The notes under the pieces are model-generated. The model ran no database searches. It had not been told where the DNA came from and worked only from the letters and a program-made list of their open reading frames with translations. The position numbers were made by a program, and so were the translations under genes. From Pseudarthrobacter albicanus (lineage in GTDB: Bacteria > Actinomycetota > Actinomycetes > Actinomycetales > Micrococcaceae), in the NCBI RefSeq assembly GCF_018224015.1, contig NZ_JAGPOT010000023.1, positions 1-64,000 of the forward strand: DNA of 64,000 nucleotides. The letters run 5' to 3'. Position 1 is the first letter of the stretch. The number at the start of each line of letters is the position of its first letter. Shown here one piece after another: positions 33,599 to 41,853 of the stretch.

Positions 33599-33749
33599 AA
33601 AGAGGCGCATTTCTGCACCGACACTTCCTTGAATTCACGCGGATTTTGCTTCCCCGCCGCGTGGTCATCCTATCTCCGGGCCCGGAAAGCGGGGCCCTGG
33701 GCCACCTAGCATTTAGGACACACGACTGAACCCGAGGAAGGGAACCGCA

Positions 33750-35576
33750 ATGGGCGATCTGGCTCGACTGCCGCTGCTTGAGAAAGCACCCACCACACAT
33801 GCCGGCCTGCTGGCATGGGTTGAAGAGGTTGCAGGACTGACCCAGCCGGACCGGATCCACTGGGTTGACGGTACGGAAGAAGAGAACACCAGGCTGACAG
33901 ATGAGCTCGTTCAAGCGGGCACGCTGACCCGGCTGAACGAGGAGCTCTTCCCCCACTCCTTCGCGGCCTTCTCGGATCCGGCCGATGTTGCCCGTGTGGA
34001 AGAACAGACCTTCATCTGCTCCGAGAAGAGGCGTGACGCCGGTTTCACGAACAACTGGATGGCCCCGGCTGACATGAAGGCGAAGCTGCGTGGCCTGTTC
34101 GCAGGCTCCATGCGCGGCCGCACCATGTACGTCATCCCGTTCGTCATGGGCCACCTCGACGCCGAGGATCCCAAGTTCGGCGTCGAAATCACCGACAGCG
34201 CCTACGTGGTTGCCTCGATGCGCATCATGGCCCAGATCGGCACCGAGGTCCTGGACCGCATCACCGCCACGGACGCGTTCTTCGTCCCCGCGCTCCACTC
34301 CCTCGGCGCGCCGCTGGCCCCCGGGCAGGCCGACGTCCCGTGGCCGTGCAACCCGGACAAGTGGATCGTGCACTTCCCCGAAGAGCGCTCCATCTGGTCC
34401 TACGGTTCCGGCTACGGCGGCAACGCCCTGCTGGGCAAGAAGTGCTACGCCCTGCGCATCGCCTCGGTGATGGCCCGCGACGAAGGCTGGCTCGCGGAGC
34501 ACATGCTGATCCTCAAGCTCACCTCGCCGGAGCAGAAGAAGTACTACGTCTCCGCGGCCTTCCCGTCCGCGTGCGGCAAGACCAACCTCGCCCTGCTGGA
34601 TCCGACGATTGAAGGCTGGAAGGTCGAGACCCTCGGCGACGACATCACCTGGATGCGGATCGGCAAGGAAGGCGAACTGCGCGCCACCAACCCCGAGGCC
34701 GGCCTGTTCGGCGTCGCTCCAGGGACCGGCTGGGGTACCAATCCCAATGCCATGCGCGCCATTGCCAAGGGCCACAGCATCTTCACCAACGTTGCCCTCA
34801 CGGACGATGGCGGTGTCTGGTGGGAAGGCATGACCGAGGAAGTCCCGGCGCACCTGACCGACTGGCAGGGCAACTCCTGGACCGCCGGTTCGGACAAGCC
34901 CGCAGCCCACCCGAACTCCCGCTTCTGCACGCCGATCTCCCAGATCGACATGCTGGCCGAGGAGTACTACAGCCCGGACGGTGTGGAGCTGTCCGCGATC
35001 CTGTTCGGCGGACGCCGCAAGACCACCATTCCGCTGGTGACCGAGGCCCGCAGCTGGTCCAACGGCGTCTTCATGGGTTCCACGCTGTCCTCGGAAACCA
35101 CGGCTGCCGCCGCCGGCCAGATCGGCGTGCTGCGGCGCGACCCGATGGCCATGCTGCCGTTCATCGGCTACGACGCCGGTGACTACCTGAACCACTGGGT
35201 CAACCTGTCCGCCAAGGCCAACCAGGCGCGCCTGCCCAGGATCTTCCTGGTGAACTGGTTCCGCCGCACCGCCGACGGGGGCTTCGCCTGGCCGGGCTTC
35301 GGCGACAACGCCCGCGTCCTGAAGTGGGCCATCGAGCGCATCGAAGGCAAGGCCGACGCCGTCGAGACCCCCATCGGCTTCGTGCCGACCGCCGACTCGC
35401 TGGACCTCACCGGCCTGGACCTCAGCCACGCCCATGTGGAAGACGCGGTCCGGGTGGACCCCGGGGAGTGGGCCACCGAGCTCGCCTCGATCGAGGAATG
35501 GTACGGGCAGTTCGGCGATTCCCTTCCGGCGGCGCTGCGGTCCGAGCTTGACGGGCTGAAGGCCCGCCTCAGCTGA
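33750..35576 (+). CDS. pckG: Phosphoenolpyruvate carboxykinase (GTP)
   Basis: Gluconeogenic enzyme of 608 residues, converting oxaloacetate and GTP to PEP, CO2 and GDP. Complete GTP-type signature set: '[20 protein letters not shown]', '[19 protein letters not shown]', the P-loop with active-site Cys '[13 protein letters not shown]', '[20 protein letters not shown]', '[20 protein letters not shown]' and '[19 protein letters not shown]'. GAGGAAGGGAA lies about 7 bases before the ATG. It has its own regulated promoter region (33540-33749) and a strong terminator after it, so it is monocistronic. Length is typical for actinobacterial PckG (about 600-610). Confidence 0.98.
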   Translation: MGDLARLPLLEKAPTTHAGLLAWVEEVAGLTQPDRIHWVDGTEEENTRLTDELVQAGTLTRLNEELFPHSFAAFSDPADVARVEEQTFICSEKRRDAGFTNNWMAPADMKAKLRGLFAGSMRGRTMYVIPFVMGHLDAEDPKFGVEITDSAYVVASMRIMAQIGTEVLDRITATDAFFVPALHSLGAPLAPGQADVPWPCNPDKWIVHFPEERSIWSYGSGYGGNALLGKKCYALRIASVMARDEGWLAEHMLILKLTSPEQKKYYVSAAFPSACGKTNLALLDPTIEGWKVETLGDDITWMRIGKEGELRATNPEAGLFGVAPGTGWGTNPNAMRAIAKGHSIFTNVALTDDGGVWWEGMTEEVPAHLTDWQGNSWTAGSDKPAAHPNSRFCTPISQIDMLAEEYYSPDGVELSAILFGGRRKTTIPLVTEARSWSNGVFMGSTLSSETTAAAAGQIGVLRRDPMAMLPFIGYDAGDYLNHWVNLSAKANQARLPRIFLVNWFRRTADGGFAWPGFGDNARVLKWAIERIEGKADAVETPIGFVPTADSLDLTGLDLSHAHVEDAVRVDPGEWATELASIEEWYGQFGDSLPAALRSELDGLKARLS

Positions 35577-35644
35577 GTCCCCACCGCCTCCCTCGCTTCG
35601 CTCCGCTCAGCCAGGGAACCCTCGGCGGCGGAGGCCCCGTTTAC

Positions 35645-35697
35645 AACGACGGCGGCCCCGCACCTTTCCTCTGAAAGGTGCGGGGCCGCCCGTCGTA
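35645..35697 (+). terminator. Strong pckG terminator
   Basis: A stem of about 22 bp (one bulge) formed by ACGACGGCGGCCCCGCACC... and its complement at 35673-35696, loop CCTCTG, followed by ATTT. It is positioned 70 bases after the pckG stop and can also face the convergent hmp gene. Confidence 0.85.
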
Positions 35698-35725
35698 TTT
35701 GGCGCGGTCCCGGCGGCGCGCCTGG

Positions 35726-35772
35726 GGGCAGATCAGGGCGGATGGCGACGCCGCATCCGCCCTGATCTGCCC
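35726..35772. repeat. Palindromic element copy A (GGGCAGATCAGGGCGGAT family)
   Basis: 19-bp perfect arms (35726-35744, 35754-35772) with a 9-base loop, between convergent pckG and hmp. Same core as the elements at 43376, 49320 and 50461. Confidence 0.85.
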
Positions 35773-35789
35773 ACCGGCCGGGCCAGGAC

Positions 35790-36950
35790 CTAGCTGGCGA
35801 GCCAGATGTCCGGGCCGAAGACCTCGTAGTGGATCTTCGTGGCGGGAATGCCGGCGTTGATGGCCTCATTGCGGATGTTCTTCATGAACGGCAGCGGCCC
35901 GCACAGGTACAACGAGGCGTTCGCCGGCAGGTCCACTTCGCGCAGGGACATGAAGCCCGCCTTCGCGCCGGCTGCCGGCTGTTCAAGCCAGAGCTGGAGG
36001 TCCGCGCCCTCGAGGCGCTCGACGTCGTCCGTCATCTGCCCGCGCAGCGCCCAGCTGTCCAGGCTGCTTTCCGCGTGCAGGACCAGGACCTGGCGGTCCG
36101 AGCCGGACTCGGCCAGGGAGCGCAGGATGGAGGCGGTGGGGGTGCAGCCGATGCCGGCCGAGGCGAGCACCACCGGGCCGTCGCCCTCCTTGAGCGTGAT
36201 CTCGCCGTAGGGGTTGGAGATGTCCAGGACGTCGCCGACCTTCACGCTGTGGTGCAGCACCGGCGAGACCTCGCCGCCGTCGTCCAGCTTGGTGGTGAAG
36301 GTGCGGCCGGTGCCGGCAGCGCCGGAGAGCGAGTACTGGCGGACCTGGCGCAGGCCGTCCGGGAGCGTGACCTTGACGCTGACGTACTGGCCGGGAAGGG
36401 CGGGGGTGATGGGGGTGTCGTCCGCAGGTTCCAGGGTGAAGGTCATGGAGCCGGTGCCCGCGGGGGACTTGGCGGCGACCCGCCAGGGGCTCCACATCCT
36501 GCCGTTGGCCTGGGCGGCGTAGAGGCCCTTTTCGAGCTTGATCAGCGCGTCCGCCATCAGCCAGTAGACCTCGGTCCAGGCTTCGGCGATCTCGGGGGTG
36601 ATGACCTCGGCGAGGTCCTCGGCGATGGCGGCGAAGAGGTGCTCGTAGACCACCTGGTACTGGGGTTCGGTGATGCCCAGGGAGGCGTGGCGGTGGGCGA
36701 TGCGGGACAGCACGGTCTCCGGCAGGGTGCCGGGGTTGTTCACCAGGTGGCTGGCGAAAGCGGCGATGCTTCCGGCCAGCGCCTGCTGCTGGTCGCCGGA
36801 GCGCTGGTTCGAGCGGCTGAAGAGCCCGTCCAGCAGTTCGGGGTGCGCGGCGAAGAGGCGGGCGTAGAACTTGGGGGTGATGTCACCGATCCGGGAACCG
36901 ACCAGCGGCAGGGTGGCCTCGATGACGGGGAAGGACTTGTCCGAGAGCAT
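35790..36950 (-). CDS. hmp: Flavohemoprotein, nitric oxide dioxygenase
   Basis: Protein of 386 residues that oxidises NO to nitrate using O2, heme, FAD and NAD(P)H. The globin domain (1-140) has distal Tyr29 in 'KFYARLFAAHPEL' and proximal His in 'AHRHASLGI'. The ferredoxin-reductase domain has 'RQYSLSG' (FAD) and 'SAGIGCTPTASIL' (NAD(P)), and the end carries 'YLCGPLPFMKNIR' and 'HYEVFGPD'. The frame is open further upstream, but ATG 36950 has AGGAG 5 bases before it and fits the family. The nsrR gene is just upstream on the same strand, with a likely NsrR operator between them. Confidence 0.96.
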   Translation of the reverse strand: MLSDKSFPVIEATLPLVGSRIGDITPKFYARLFAAHPELLDGLFSRSNQRSGDQQQALAGSIAAFASHLVNNPGTLPETVLSRIAHRHASLGITEPQYQVVYEHLFAAIAEDLAEVITPEIAEAWTEVYWLMADALIKLEKGLYAAQANGRMWSPWRVAAKSPAGTGSMTFTLEPADDTPITPALPGQYVSVKVTLPDGLRQVRQYSLSGAAGTGRTFTTKLDDGGEVSPVLHHSVKVGDVLDISNPYGEITLKEGDGPVVLASAGIGCTPTASILRSLAESGSDRQVLVLHAESSLDSWALRGQMTDDVERLEGADLQLWLEQPAAGAKAGFMSLREVDLPANASLYLCGPLPFMKNIRNEAINAGIPATKIHYEVFGPDIWLAS

Positions 36951-37008
36951 GCTGACTCCTGAGATTAGTGGTCCGGGGTCTGGAACCGGACCGTGCCGAA
37001 ATACCTGC

Positions 37009-37038
37009 ATTTTAAATACGAGTATCTACACCTAAGTT
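37009..37038 (-). promoter_or_regulatory. Likely NsrR operator and -10 region of hmp
   Basis: AAATACGAGTATCTACACC (37014-37032, continuing AAGTT to 37038) resembles the NsrR sites described for Streptomyces hmpA (AA-ACGAATATC-TCTACC-AATT pattern). On the minus strand a TAAAAT -10 hexamer (37009-37014) abuts it, about 60 bases before the hmp ATG. NsrR binding would block the promoter. Confidence 0.6.
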
Positions 37039-37160
37039 CTACCGGGCGTAGAAAACATTTCCAAATCGGCGGTGTTCCCGGGCGTGGCGGAGGGAGGCCC
37101 GGATCCCGGACCGGGGTGCAGCTCCGTTTGGAACCAGCTCAGAACCGGGTCAGCGGCGGT

Positions 37161-37610
37161 TCACAACCCGGCGCGCAGGCCGATCGCCTGGAACACGGGG
37201 GTCATCTGGCTGGACGTGGGCAGTGAGGCGACGACGACGTCGTCGAGTTCGCGGTAGAAGGCCTCGCGGGCGCGGGACAAGGCTACCCTGAGCCGGCATT
37301 CGGTGATCAGCGGGCATGCCCCGGCGTCCGCCACGCAGTCGGCCAGGTCCAGCCGGGAGTCCAGCTGCCGCAGGAGCTGGCCCACGGTGGCGGCGCGGCC
37401 CGCGCTGCTGAGCCGGGAACCGCCGGTGCGGCCGCGCTCGACGTCGATCATGCCCAGTTCGCGCAGTTTCGCCATCGCCTTGCTGACGTGGTTGTACGGC
37501 GTGCGCACGGCGTCGGCGATGCTCTGGGTGGTCAGCAGGCCGCCGCCGGGTGCGGCGGCGAGCACCATCATGGCGCGCAGGCTCACGTCCGCGAAGGCGT
37601 TGATCTTCAT
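37161..37610 (-). CDS. nsrR: Rrf2-family NO-sensing repressor NsrR
   Basis: Protein of 149 residues with an N-terminal winged helix ('LTTQSIADAVRTPYNHVSKA') and the iron-sulfur cluster ligands of NsrR: Cys92, Cys99, Cys105 in 'CVADAGACPLITEC', plus Asp8 ('NAFADVSLRAMM'), matching the Asp/three-Cys [4Fe-4S] set of Streptomyces NsrR. NO destroys the cluster and releases DNA. It sits directly upstream of hmp on the same strand, and starts 20 bases after the hypothetical gene 37631-38107, so read-through from phosphomannomutase is possible. The close hmp linkage makes NsrR more likely than IscR or RsrR. Confidence 0.92.
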   Translation of the reverse strand: MKINAFADVSLRAMMVLAAAPGGGLLTTQSIADAVRTPYNHVSKAMAKLRELGMIDVERGRTGGSRLSSAGRAATVGQLLRQLDSRLDLADCVADAGACPLITECRLRVALSRAREAFYRELDDVVVASLPTSSQMTPVFQAIGLRAGL

Positions 37611-37630
37611 GACACCAGCTTACGGCCGGT

Positions 37631-38107
37631 CTAGTCCACCCAGACGACGGGCTCGTTGGTGTCCGCGGCGAGCTCGCCGAACTCCAACTCGTGCGTCGCG
37701 GGGTTTGCGGCATACGGCAGGACCGCGGCGAACAGGGAGCCGTCCCGGTGCTCGGCGGCCACATGGATGGCGTCGGTGGCCTCTTCCAGCAGCGTGATGT
37801 CGCAGACGACGGCGGCCGCGCGGAAGTCGTCCCGGTTCTGCCGGAGCAGTTCGTTGAGGTCGCCGATCATGGCGTCCGCATCGAAGTCGGCGTCCGTGCC
37901 CTCGGCGGCATCCGCGGGGGTCACGGCCACGAGCCGGACCTCGCCGTCGTTCTGGACGACCAGCGCGAACGGCAGGAAGCCGCCGTTGCGTTCCAGCTGC
38001 TCCTGCGCGGCACCGACGCCGGTGCCCAGCAGGTTTTCCAGGTCCGTGGCGCTGGCCTCCGGCACCGAACGGCGCCAGGAGCCGACGTTCGCGGGGGATT
38101 CCGTCAT
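37631..38107 (-). CDS. Hypothetical protein downstream of phosphomannomutase
   Basis: Acidic soluble protein of 158 residues, not recognised. It has alternating strand-helix regions ('GFLPFALVVQNDGEVRLVAV', 'ADAMIGDLNELLRQNRDDFR', 'AAAVVCDITLLEEATDAIHV', 'GSLFAAVLPYAANPATHELE'), an ordered alpha/beta fold of the kind seen in small DUF proteins conserved in actinobacteria. It begins 3 bases after the phosphomannomutase stop, so it is co-transcribed with it. No catalytic motif stands out. Confidence 0.75.
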   Translation of the reverse strand: MTESPANVGSWRRSVPEASATDLENLLGTGVGAAQEQLERNGGFLPFALVVQNDGEVRLVAVTPADAAEGTDADFDADAMIGDLNELLRQNRDDFRAAAVVCDITLLEEATDAIHVAAEHRDGSLFAAVLPYAANPATHELEFGELAADTNEPVVWVD

Positions 38108-38110
38108 GCC

Positions 38111-39529
38111 CTAGCCCCGCACCAGCGCCAGGACCCGGTCGCGGACGCGTTCCATCGTGGCGGTGTCGGTGGCCTCCACGTTCAGGCGGAGGAACGGCTC
38201 GGTGTTGGAGGGGCGCAGGTTGAACCAGAAGCTGCCGTCCGTGGCGATGAACGTGCTGCCGTCCAAGTGGTCCACCTCGACGTCCTCGCCCTCGAAGTCC
38301 GCCCGGACCCGTTCCACGGCCGCGGCCTTGTCCTCGATTTCCGAGTTGATCTCGCCCGAGGACGTGTAGGGCTCGTATTCGCGGCACAGCTCGGAGAGCG
38401 GTCCGTCCTGTTCGCTGAGGGCGGCCAGGACGTGCATGGCCGCCAGCATCCCGGTGTCCGCGTTCCAGAAGTCCCGGAAGTAGAAGTGCGCCGAGTGCTC
38501 GCCGCCGAAGGCTGCCCCTTCCTCGGCCATCACTGCCTTGATGAACGAGTGTCCCACCCGGGTGCGGACGGCCCGGCCGCCGTGGCGTTCGACGAGTTCG
38601 GGCACGGCCCGGGAGGTCAGCAGGTTGTGGATGATGGTGGGGGTTTCCTCGCCGAGGCCCTGCGCGCGGGCGATCTCGCGGCGGGCCACCATCCCGGTGA
38701 TGGCCGACGGCGAGACCGGCTCGCCCTTCTCGTCGATCACGAAGCAGCGGTCGGCGTCGCCGTCGAACGCCAGGCCGAGGTCCGCGCCGTGCTCGAGGAC
38801 GGCGGCCTGCAGGTCGCGCAGGTTGGCCGGATCCAGCGGGTTGGCAGGGTGGTTCGGGAAGGACCCGTCGAGCTCGAAGTACAGCGGGACGATCTCGAAG
38901 GGCAGCCCGGGCAGCAGGGCATCGCCGAGCACCGCCGGGGTGGTCAGGCCCGCCATGCCGTTGCCGGCGTCGACGACCACCTTCAGCGGCCGCGAGCCGC
39001 GGAGGTCGACCAGGCTGCGCAGGTACTCCGCATAGCCCTTCAGGACATCGTGCACGCCGATCAGGCCGCGGGTGCCGGCAGCGGGGATGGTGCCGGCGTT
39101 GAGGTACTCCTCGGCGCGGGCCTGGATTTCCTTGAGCCCGGTTTCGGACGAGATCGGCACCGCGCCGGCCTTGGCCATCTTGATGCCGTTGTACTCGGCC
39201 GGGTTGTGGCTGGCGGTGAACGTGACGCCCGCTGCATTGAGGGCACCGCAGGCGTAGTAGAGCTCGTCCGTGGAGATCAGGTCCAGGAGCTGGACGTTGG
39301 CTCCGCGCGTGGCCGCGCCATCGGAGAAGGCCTTGCCGAACTCGGGGGAGGAGGGGCGCATGTCGCCGCCCACCAGCACGGTCTCGCCGGCGAGTTCCAG
39401 GACGTCCACGAAGGCTGCACCGACGGCTTCGACGATTTCCGCGGTGATGGAATCGCCCACAATTCCGCGCACGTCGTAGGCCTTGAACGAAGCCGAGAGG
39501 TCATAGGTCTTTGTCTTGTCCGTAGTCAC
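38111..39529 (-). CDS. manB: Phosphomannomutase/phosphoglucomutase
   Basis: Alpha-D-phosphohexomutase of 472 residues supplying mannose-1-phosphate or glucose-1-phosphate for nucleotide sugars. The four family loops are present: the phosphoserine loop 'TASHNPAEYNGIKM', metal loop 'LAFDGDADRCFVID', sugar loop with 'GGEHSAHFYFRDFW' and phosphate-binding 'RPSNTEPFLRLNVEA'. The GTG at 39529 fits the N-terminus ('LSASFKAYDVRGIVG'). A TAAGAT hexamer (39537-39542 on the minus strand) lies 7 bases before it with no Shine-Dalgarno, pointing to a leaderless mRNA. Divergent from recQ with 110 bases between start codons. Confidence 0.93.
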   Translation of the reverse strand: MTTDKTKTYDLSASFKAYDVRGIVGDSITAEIVEAVGAAFVDVLELAGETVLVGGDMRPSSPEFGKAFSDGAATRGANVQLLDLISTDELYYACGALNAAGVTFTASHNPAEYNGIKMAKAGAVPISSETGLKEIQARAEEYLNAGTIPAAGTRGLIGVHDVLKGYAEYLRSLVDLRGSRPLKVVVDAGNGMAGLTTPAVLGDALLPGLPFEIVPLYFELDGSFPNHPANPLDPANLRDLQAAVLEHGADLGLAFDGDADRCFVIDEKGEPVSPSAITGMVARREIARAQGLGEETPTIIHNLLTSRAVPELVERHGGRAVRTRVGHSFIKAVMAEEGAAFGGEHSAHFYFRDFWNADTGMLAAMHVLAALSEQDGPLSELCREYEPYTSSGEINSEIEDKAAAVERVRADFEGEDVEVDHLDGSTFIATDGSFWFNLRPSNTEPFLRLNVEATDTATMERVRDRVLALVRG

Positions 39530-39639
39530 GGGTCTTATCTTACGTTGAACCCGAAAAGCCCTGTGGAGGGAAAGCCGGTTTGTCCACATGGCGGAGTCCC
39601 TGCTTCGTGGCTGTCGGAAGGGGCTGGGATACTGAAGCA

Positions 39640-41853
39640 ATGGCCAATACCCAGAACGCTGCCGTCCTTTCCGTTTCCGACCCCTCCGCCCCGGCTGCCG
39701 CGGCCGGCGGCCCGGCGGTGGACCCGGGGACGCGGGAACAGGCCCAGGCGGTGCTGCGGGAGCTCGTGGGGCACCCGGCTGCCGAGTTCCACGACGGCCA
39801 GTTCGAGGCCATCGAGGCGCTCGTCGACGGCGGCCGGCGGGCCCTGGTGGTGCAGCGCACCGGCTGGGGAAAATCGGCCGTGTACTTTGTCGCCTCCCTG
39901 CTGCTGCGGCGCCGCGGGGCCGGACCTACGCTCATTGTCTCCCCGCTGCTGGCGCTCATGCGCGACCAGGTGGCCGCGGCCGCCCGGGCCGGGGTCCGGG
40001 CCGTGGCCATCAACTCCGCGAACCAGCTGGACTGGGACACCGTCCGGGAGCAGCTGGCGGGCGACGAGGTCGATGTGCTGCTGGTCTCGCCCGAGCGGCT
40101 CACCAACCCGTCCTTCCGCGAGAACCAGCTGCCCGAGCTGATCCGCCGCACCGGGCTCCTGGTGATCGACGAGGCCCACTGCATCTCGGACTGGGGCCAT
40201 GACTTCCGTCCGGACTACCGGCGCATCGCGGACCTGATCACCCAGCTTCCGGACACGGTGCCCGTGCTCGCCACCACAGCCACCGCCAACTCCCGGGTGG
40301 TCCACGACATCGAGGAACAGCTCGGCGAGGGCGTGCTGACCATCCGCGGCGCCCTGGGCCGCGAGTCGCTGCGGCTCGGCGTGCTGGACCTGCCGGACTC
40401 CCGCGACCGGCTCGGCTGGCTGCTGACCCACCTGGCGGACCTGCCCGGCAGCGGCATCATCTACACCCTCACCGTCTCCGCCGCCGAGGATACCGCCCGC
40501 CTGCTGGCCGAAGCCGGCCACGAGGTGCTCGCCTACACCGGCCGCACCGACCCCGCGGACCGGGAACGCGCGGAGCAGCTCCTCAAGGACAACCAGGTCA
40601 AGGCCCTCGTGGCCACGTCCGCCCTCGGCATGGGCTTCGACAAACCGGACCTCGGCTTCGTCGTGCACTTGGGGGCGCCGTCGTCCCCCGTGGCCTACTA
40701 CCAGCAGGTGGGCCGCGCCGGCCGTGGCGCCGCGAACGCCGACGTGCTGCTGCTGCCCGGTTCCGAGGACCGCGACATCTGGCAGTACTTCGCGACCGCG
40801 TCCATGCCCTCGGAAGCGAAGGCGGCCGCCGTGCTGGGTGCCCTCGCCGACGCCGGATCCGCCGTGTCCACGGTGGCCCTCGAGGCGCGGGTGGACCTGC
40901 GCCGGACGCCGCTGGAGCTCCTGCTCAAGGTCCTGGCCGTGGACGGCGCCGTGGAACGGGTCGGCGGCGGCTGGCGTTCCACCGGCCGGCCCTGGACGTA
41001 CGACGCCGACCGGTACGGCCGGATCGCGGAGGCCCGGGTGGATGAGCAGGACTCCATGGTGATCTACCAGGACACGGCAGGCTGCCGGATGGAGTACATC
41101 ACCTCGGTCCTCGACGACGAAACCGCCCGCGCCTGCGGCCGCTGCGACAACTGCGCGGGCCGCTGGTTCCCCACCGACATTGCCTCCTCCGCCACGGAAG
41201 CCGCCGGCCAGACGCTGAGCCGCGCGGGCATCGTCCTGGAGCCGCGGCTGCAGTGGCCCAGCGGGATGGACCGGCTGGGAGTGTCCGTGAAGGGCAAGAT
41301 CAAGCCCGGGGAAAGCGTGGCCGACGGCCGGGCGCTGGCGCGGCTGACGGACCTGGGCTGGGGCGGTGCGCTGCGGGAGACCTTCGCCGCGGGCGCACCG
41401 GACCGCCCCGTGGACCCCGGCATGCTGCAGGCCTGCGTCCAGGTCCTGCGCGAGTGGGGAACCGGGGACGCCCGCAACCCTGGCTGGAGCGGGGCCGGCC
41501 GTCCTGCCGCGATCATCAGCGTTCCCTCCCGGAGCAGGCCGGGACTGGTCGATTCCCTGGCCCGGGGCATTTCCGGGATCGGCCGCATCCCGTATCTGGG
41601 CCAGCTGCAGCCCGGACACGGCGGCCCGACGGGCGGCCGCGGCGGCAACAGCGCGTACCGGCTCGCGGGCGTGTGGGACAGGCTCGTCGTCGGGCCGGAG
41701 CTGGAAGCGGCCTTGGCCGGGATCCGGGGCCAGAGCGTGATGCTGGTGGATGACCTGGTCGACAGCCGCTGGACGGTCACGGTCGCCGGCCGGGCGCTCA
41801 GGCTCGCGGGCGCGGGGGCCGTGCTGCCGCTGGTGCTCGGCCAGGCCGGCTGA
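39640..41853 (+). CDS. recQ: RecQ-family DNA helicase with C-terminal phosphoribosyltransferase-like domain
   Basis: Protein of 737 residues. The helicase core holds Walker A 'QRTGWGKSAVYFVAS', 'IVSPLLALMRDQV', DEAH-box 'VIDEAHCISDWGHDFR', 'VLATTATAN' and motif VI 'YYQQVGRAGRG'. The RecQ zinc knuckle has Cys residues in 'TAGCRMEYI' and 'ACGRCDNC'. The last 200 residues are not HRDC. They resemble a type I PRTase, 'NSAYRLAGVWDRLVVGPE' then 'VMLVDDLVDSRWTVTVAGRA', where the PRPP loop keeps the two Asp but has SRW in place of TTG, so catalysis is doubtful. ATG 39640 has no Shine-Dalgarno but a GATACT hexamer 6 bases upstream. The 3' end overlaps the convergent MFS gene by 56 bases. Confidence 0.9.
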   Translation: MANTQNAAVLSVSDPSAPAAAAGGPAVDPGTREQAQAVLRELVGHPAAEFHDGQFEAIEALVDGGRRALVVQRTGWGKSAVYFVASLLLRRRGAGPTLIVSPLLALMRDQVAAAARAGVRAVAINSANQLDWDTVREQLAGDEVDVLLVSPERLTNPSFRENQLPELIRRTGLLVIDEAHCISDWGHDFRPDYRRIADLITQLPDTVPVLATTATANSRVVHDIEEQLGEGVLTIRGALGRESLRLGVLDLPDSRDRLGWLLTHLADLPGSGIIYTLTVSAAEDTARLLAEAGHEVLAYTGRTDPADRERAEQLLKDNQVKALVATSALGMGFDKPDLGFVVHLGAPSSPVAYYQQVGRAGRGAANADVLLLPGSEDRDIWQYFATASMPSEAKAAAVLGALADAGSAVSTVALEARVDLRRTPLELLLKVLAVDGAVERVGGGWRSTGRPWTYDADRYGRIAEARVDEQDSMVIYQDTAGCRMEYITSVLDDETARACGRCDNCAGRWFPTDIASSATEAAGQTLSRAGIVLEPRLQWPSGMDRLGVSVKGKIKPGESVADGRALARLTDLGWGGALRETFAAGAPDRPVDPGMLQACVQVLREWGTGDARNPGWSGAGRPAAIISVPSRSRPGLVDSLARGISGIGRIPYLGQLQPGHGGPTGGRGGNSAYRLAGVWDRLVVGPELEAALAGIRGQSVMLVDDLVDSRWTVTVAGRALRLAGAGAVLPLVLGQAG

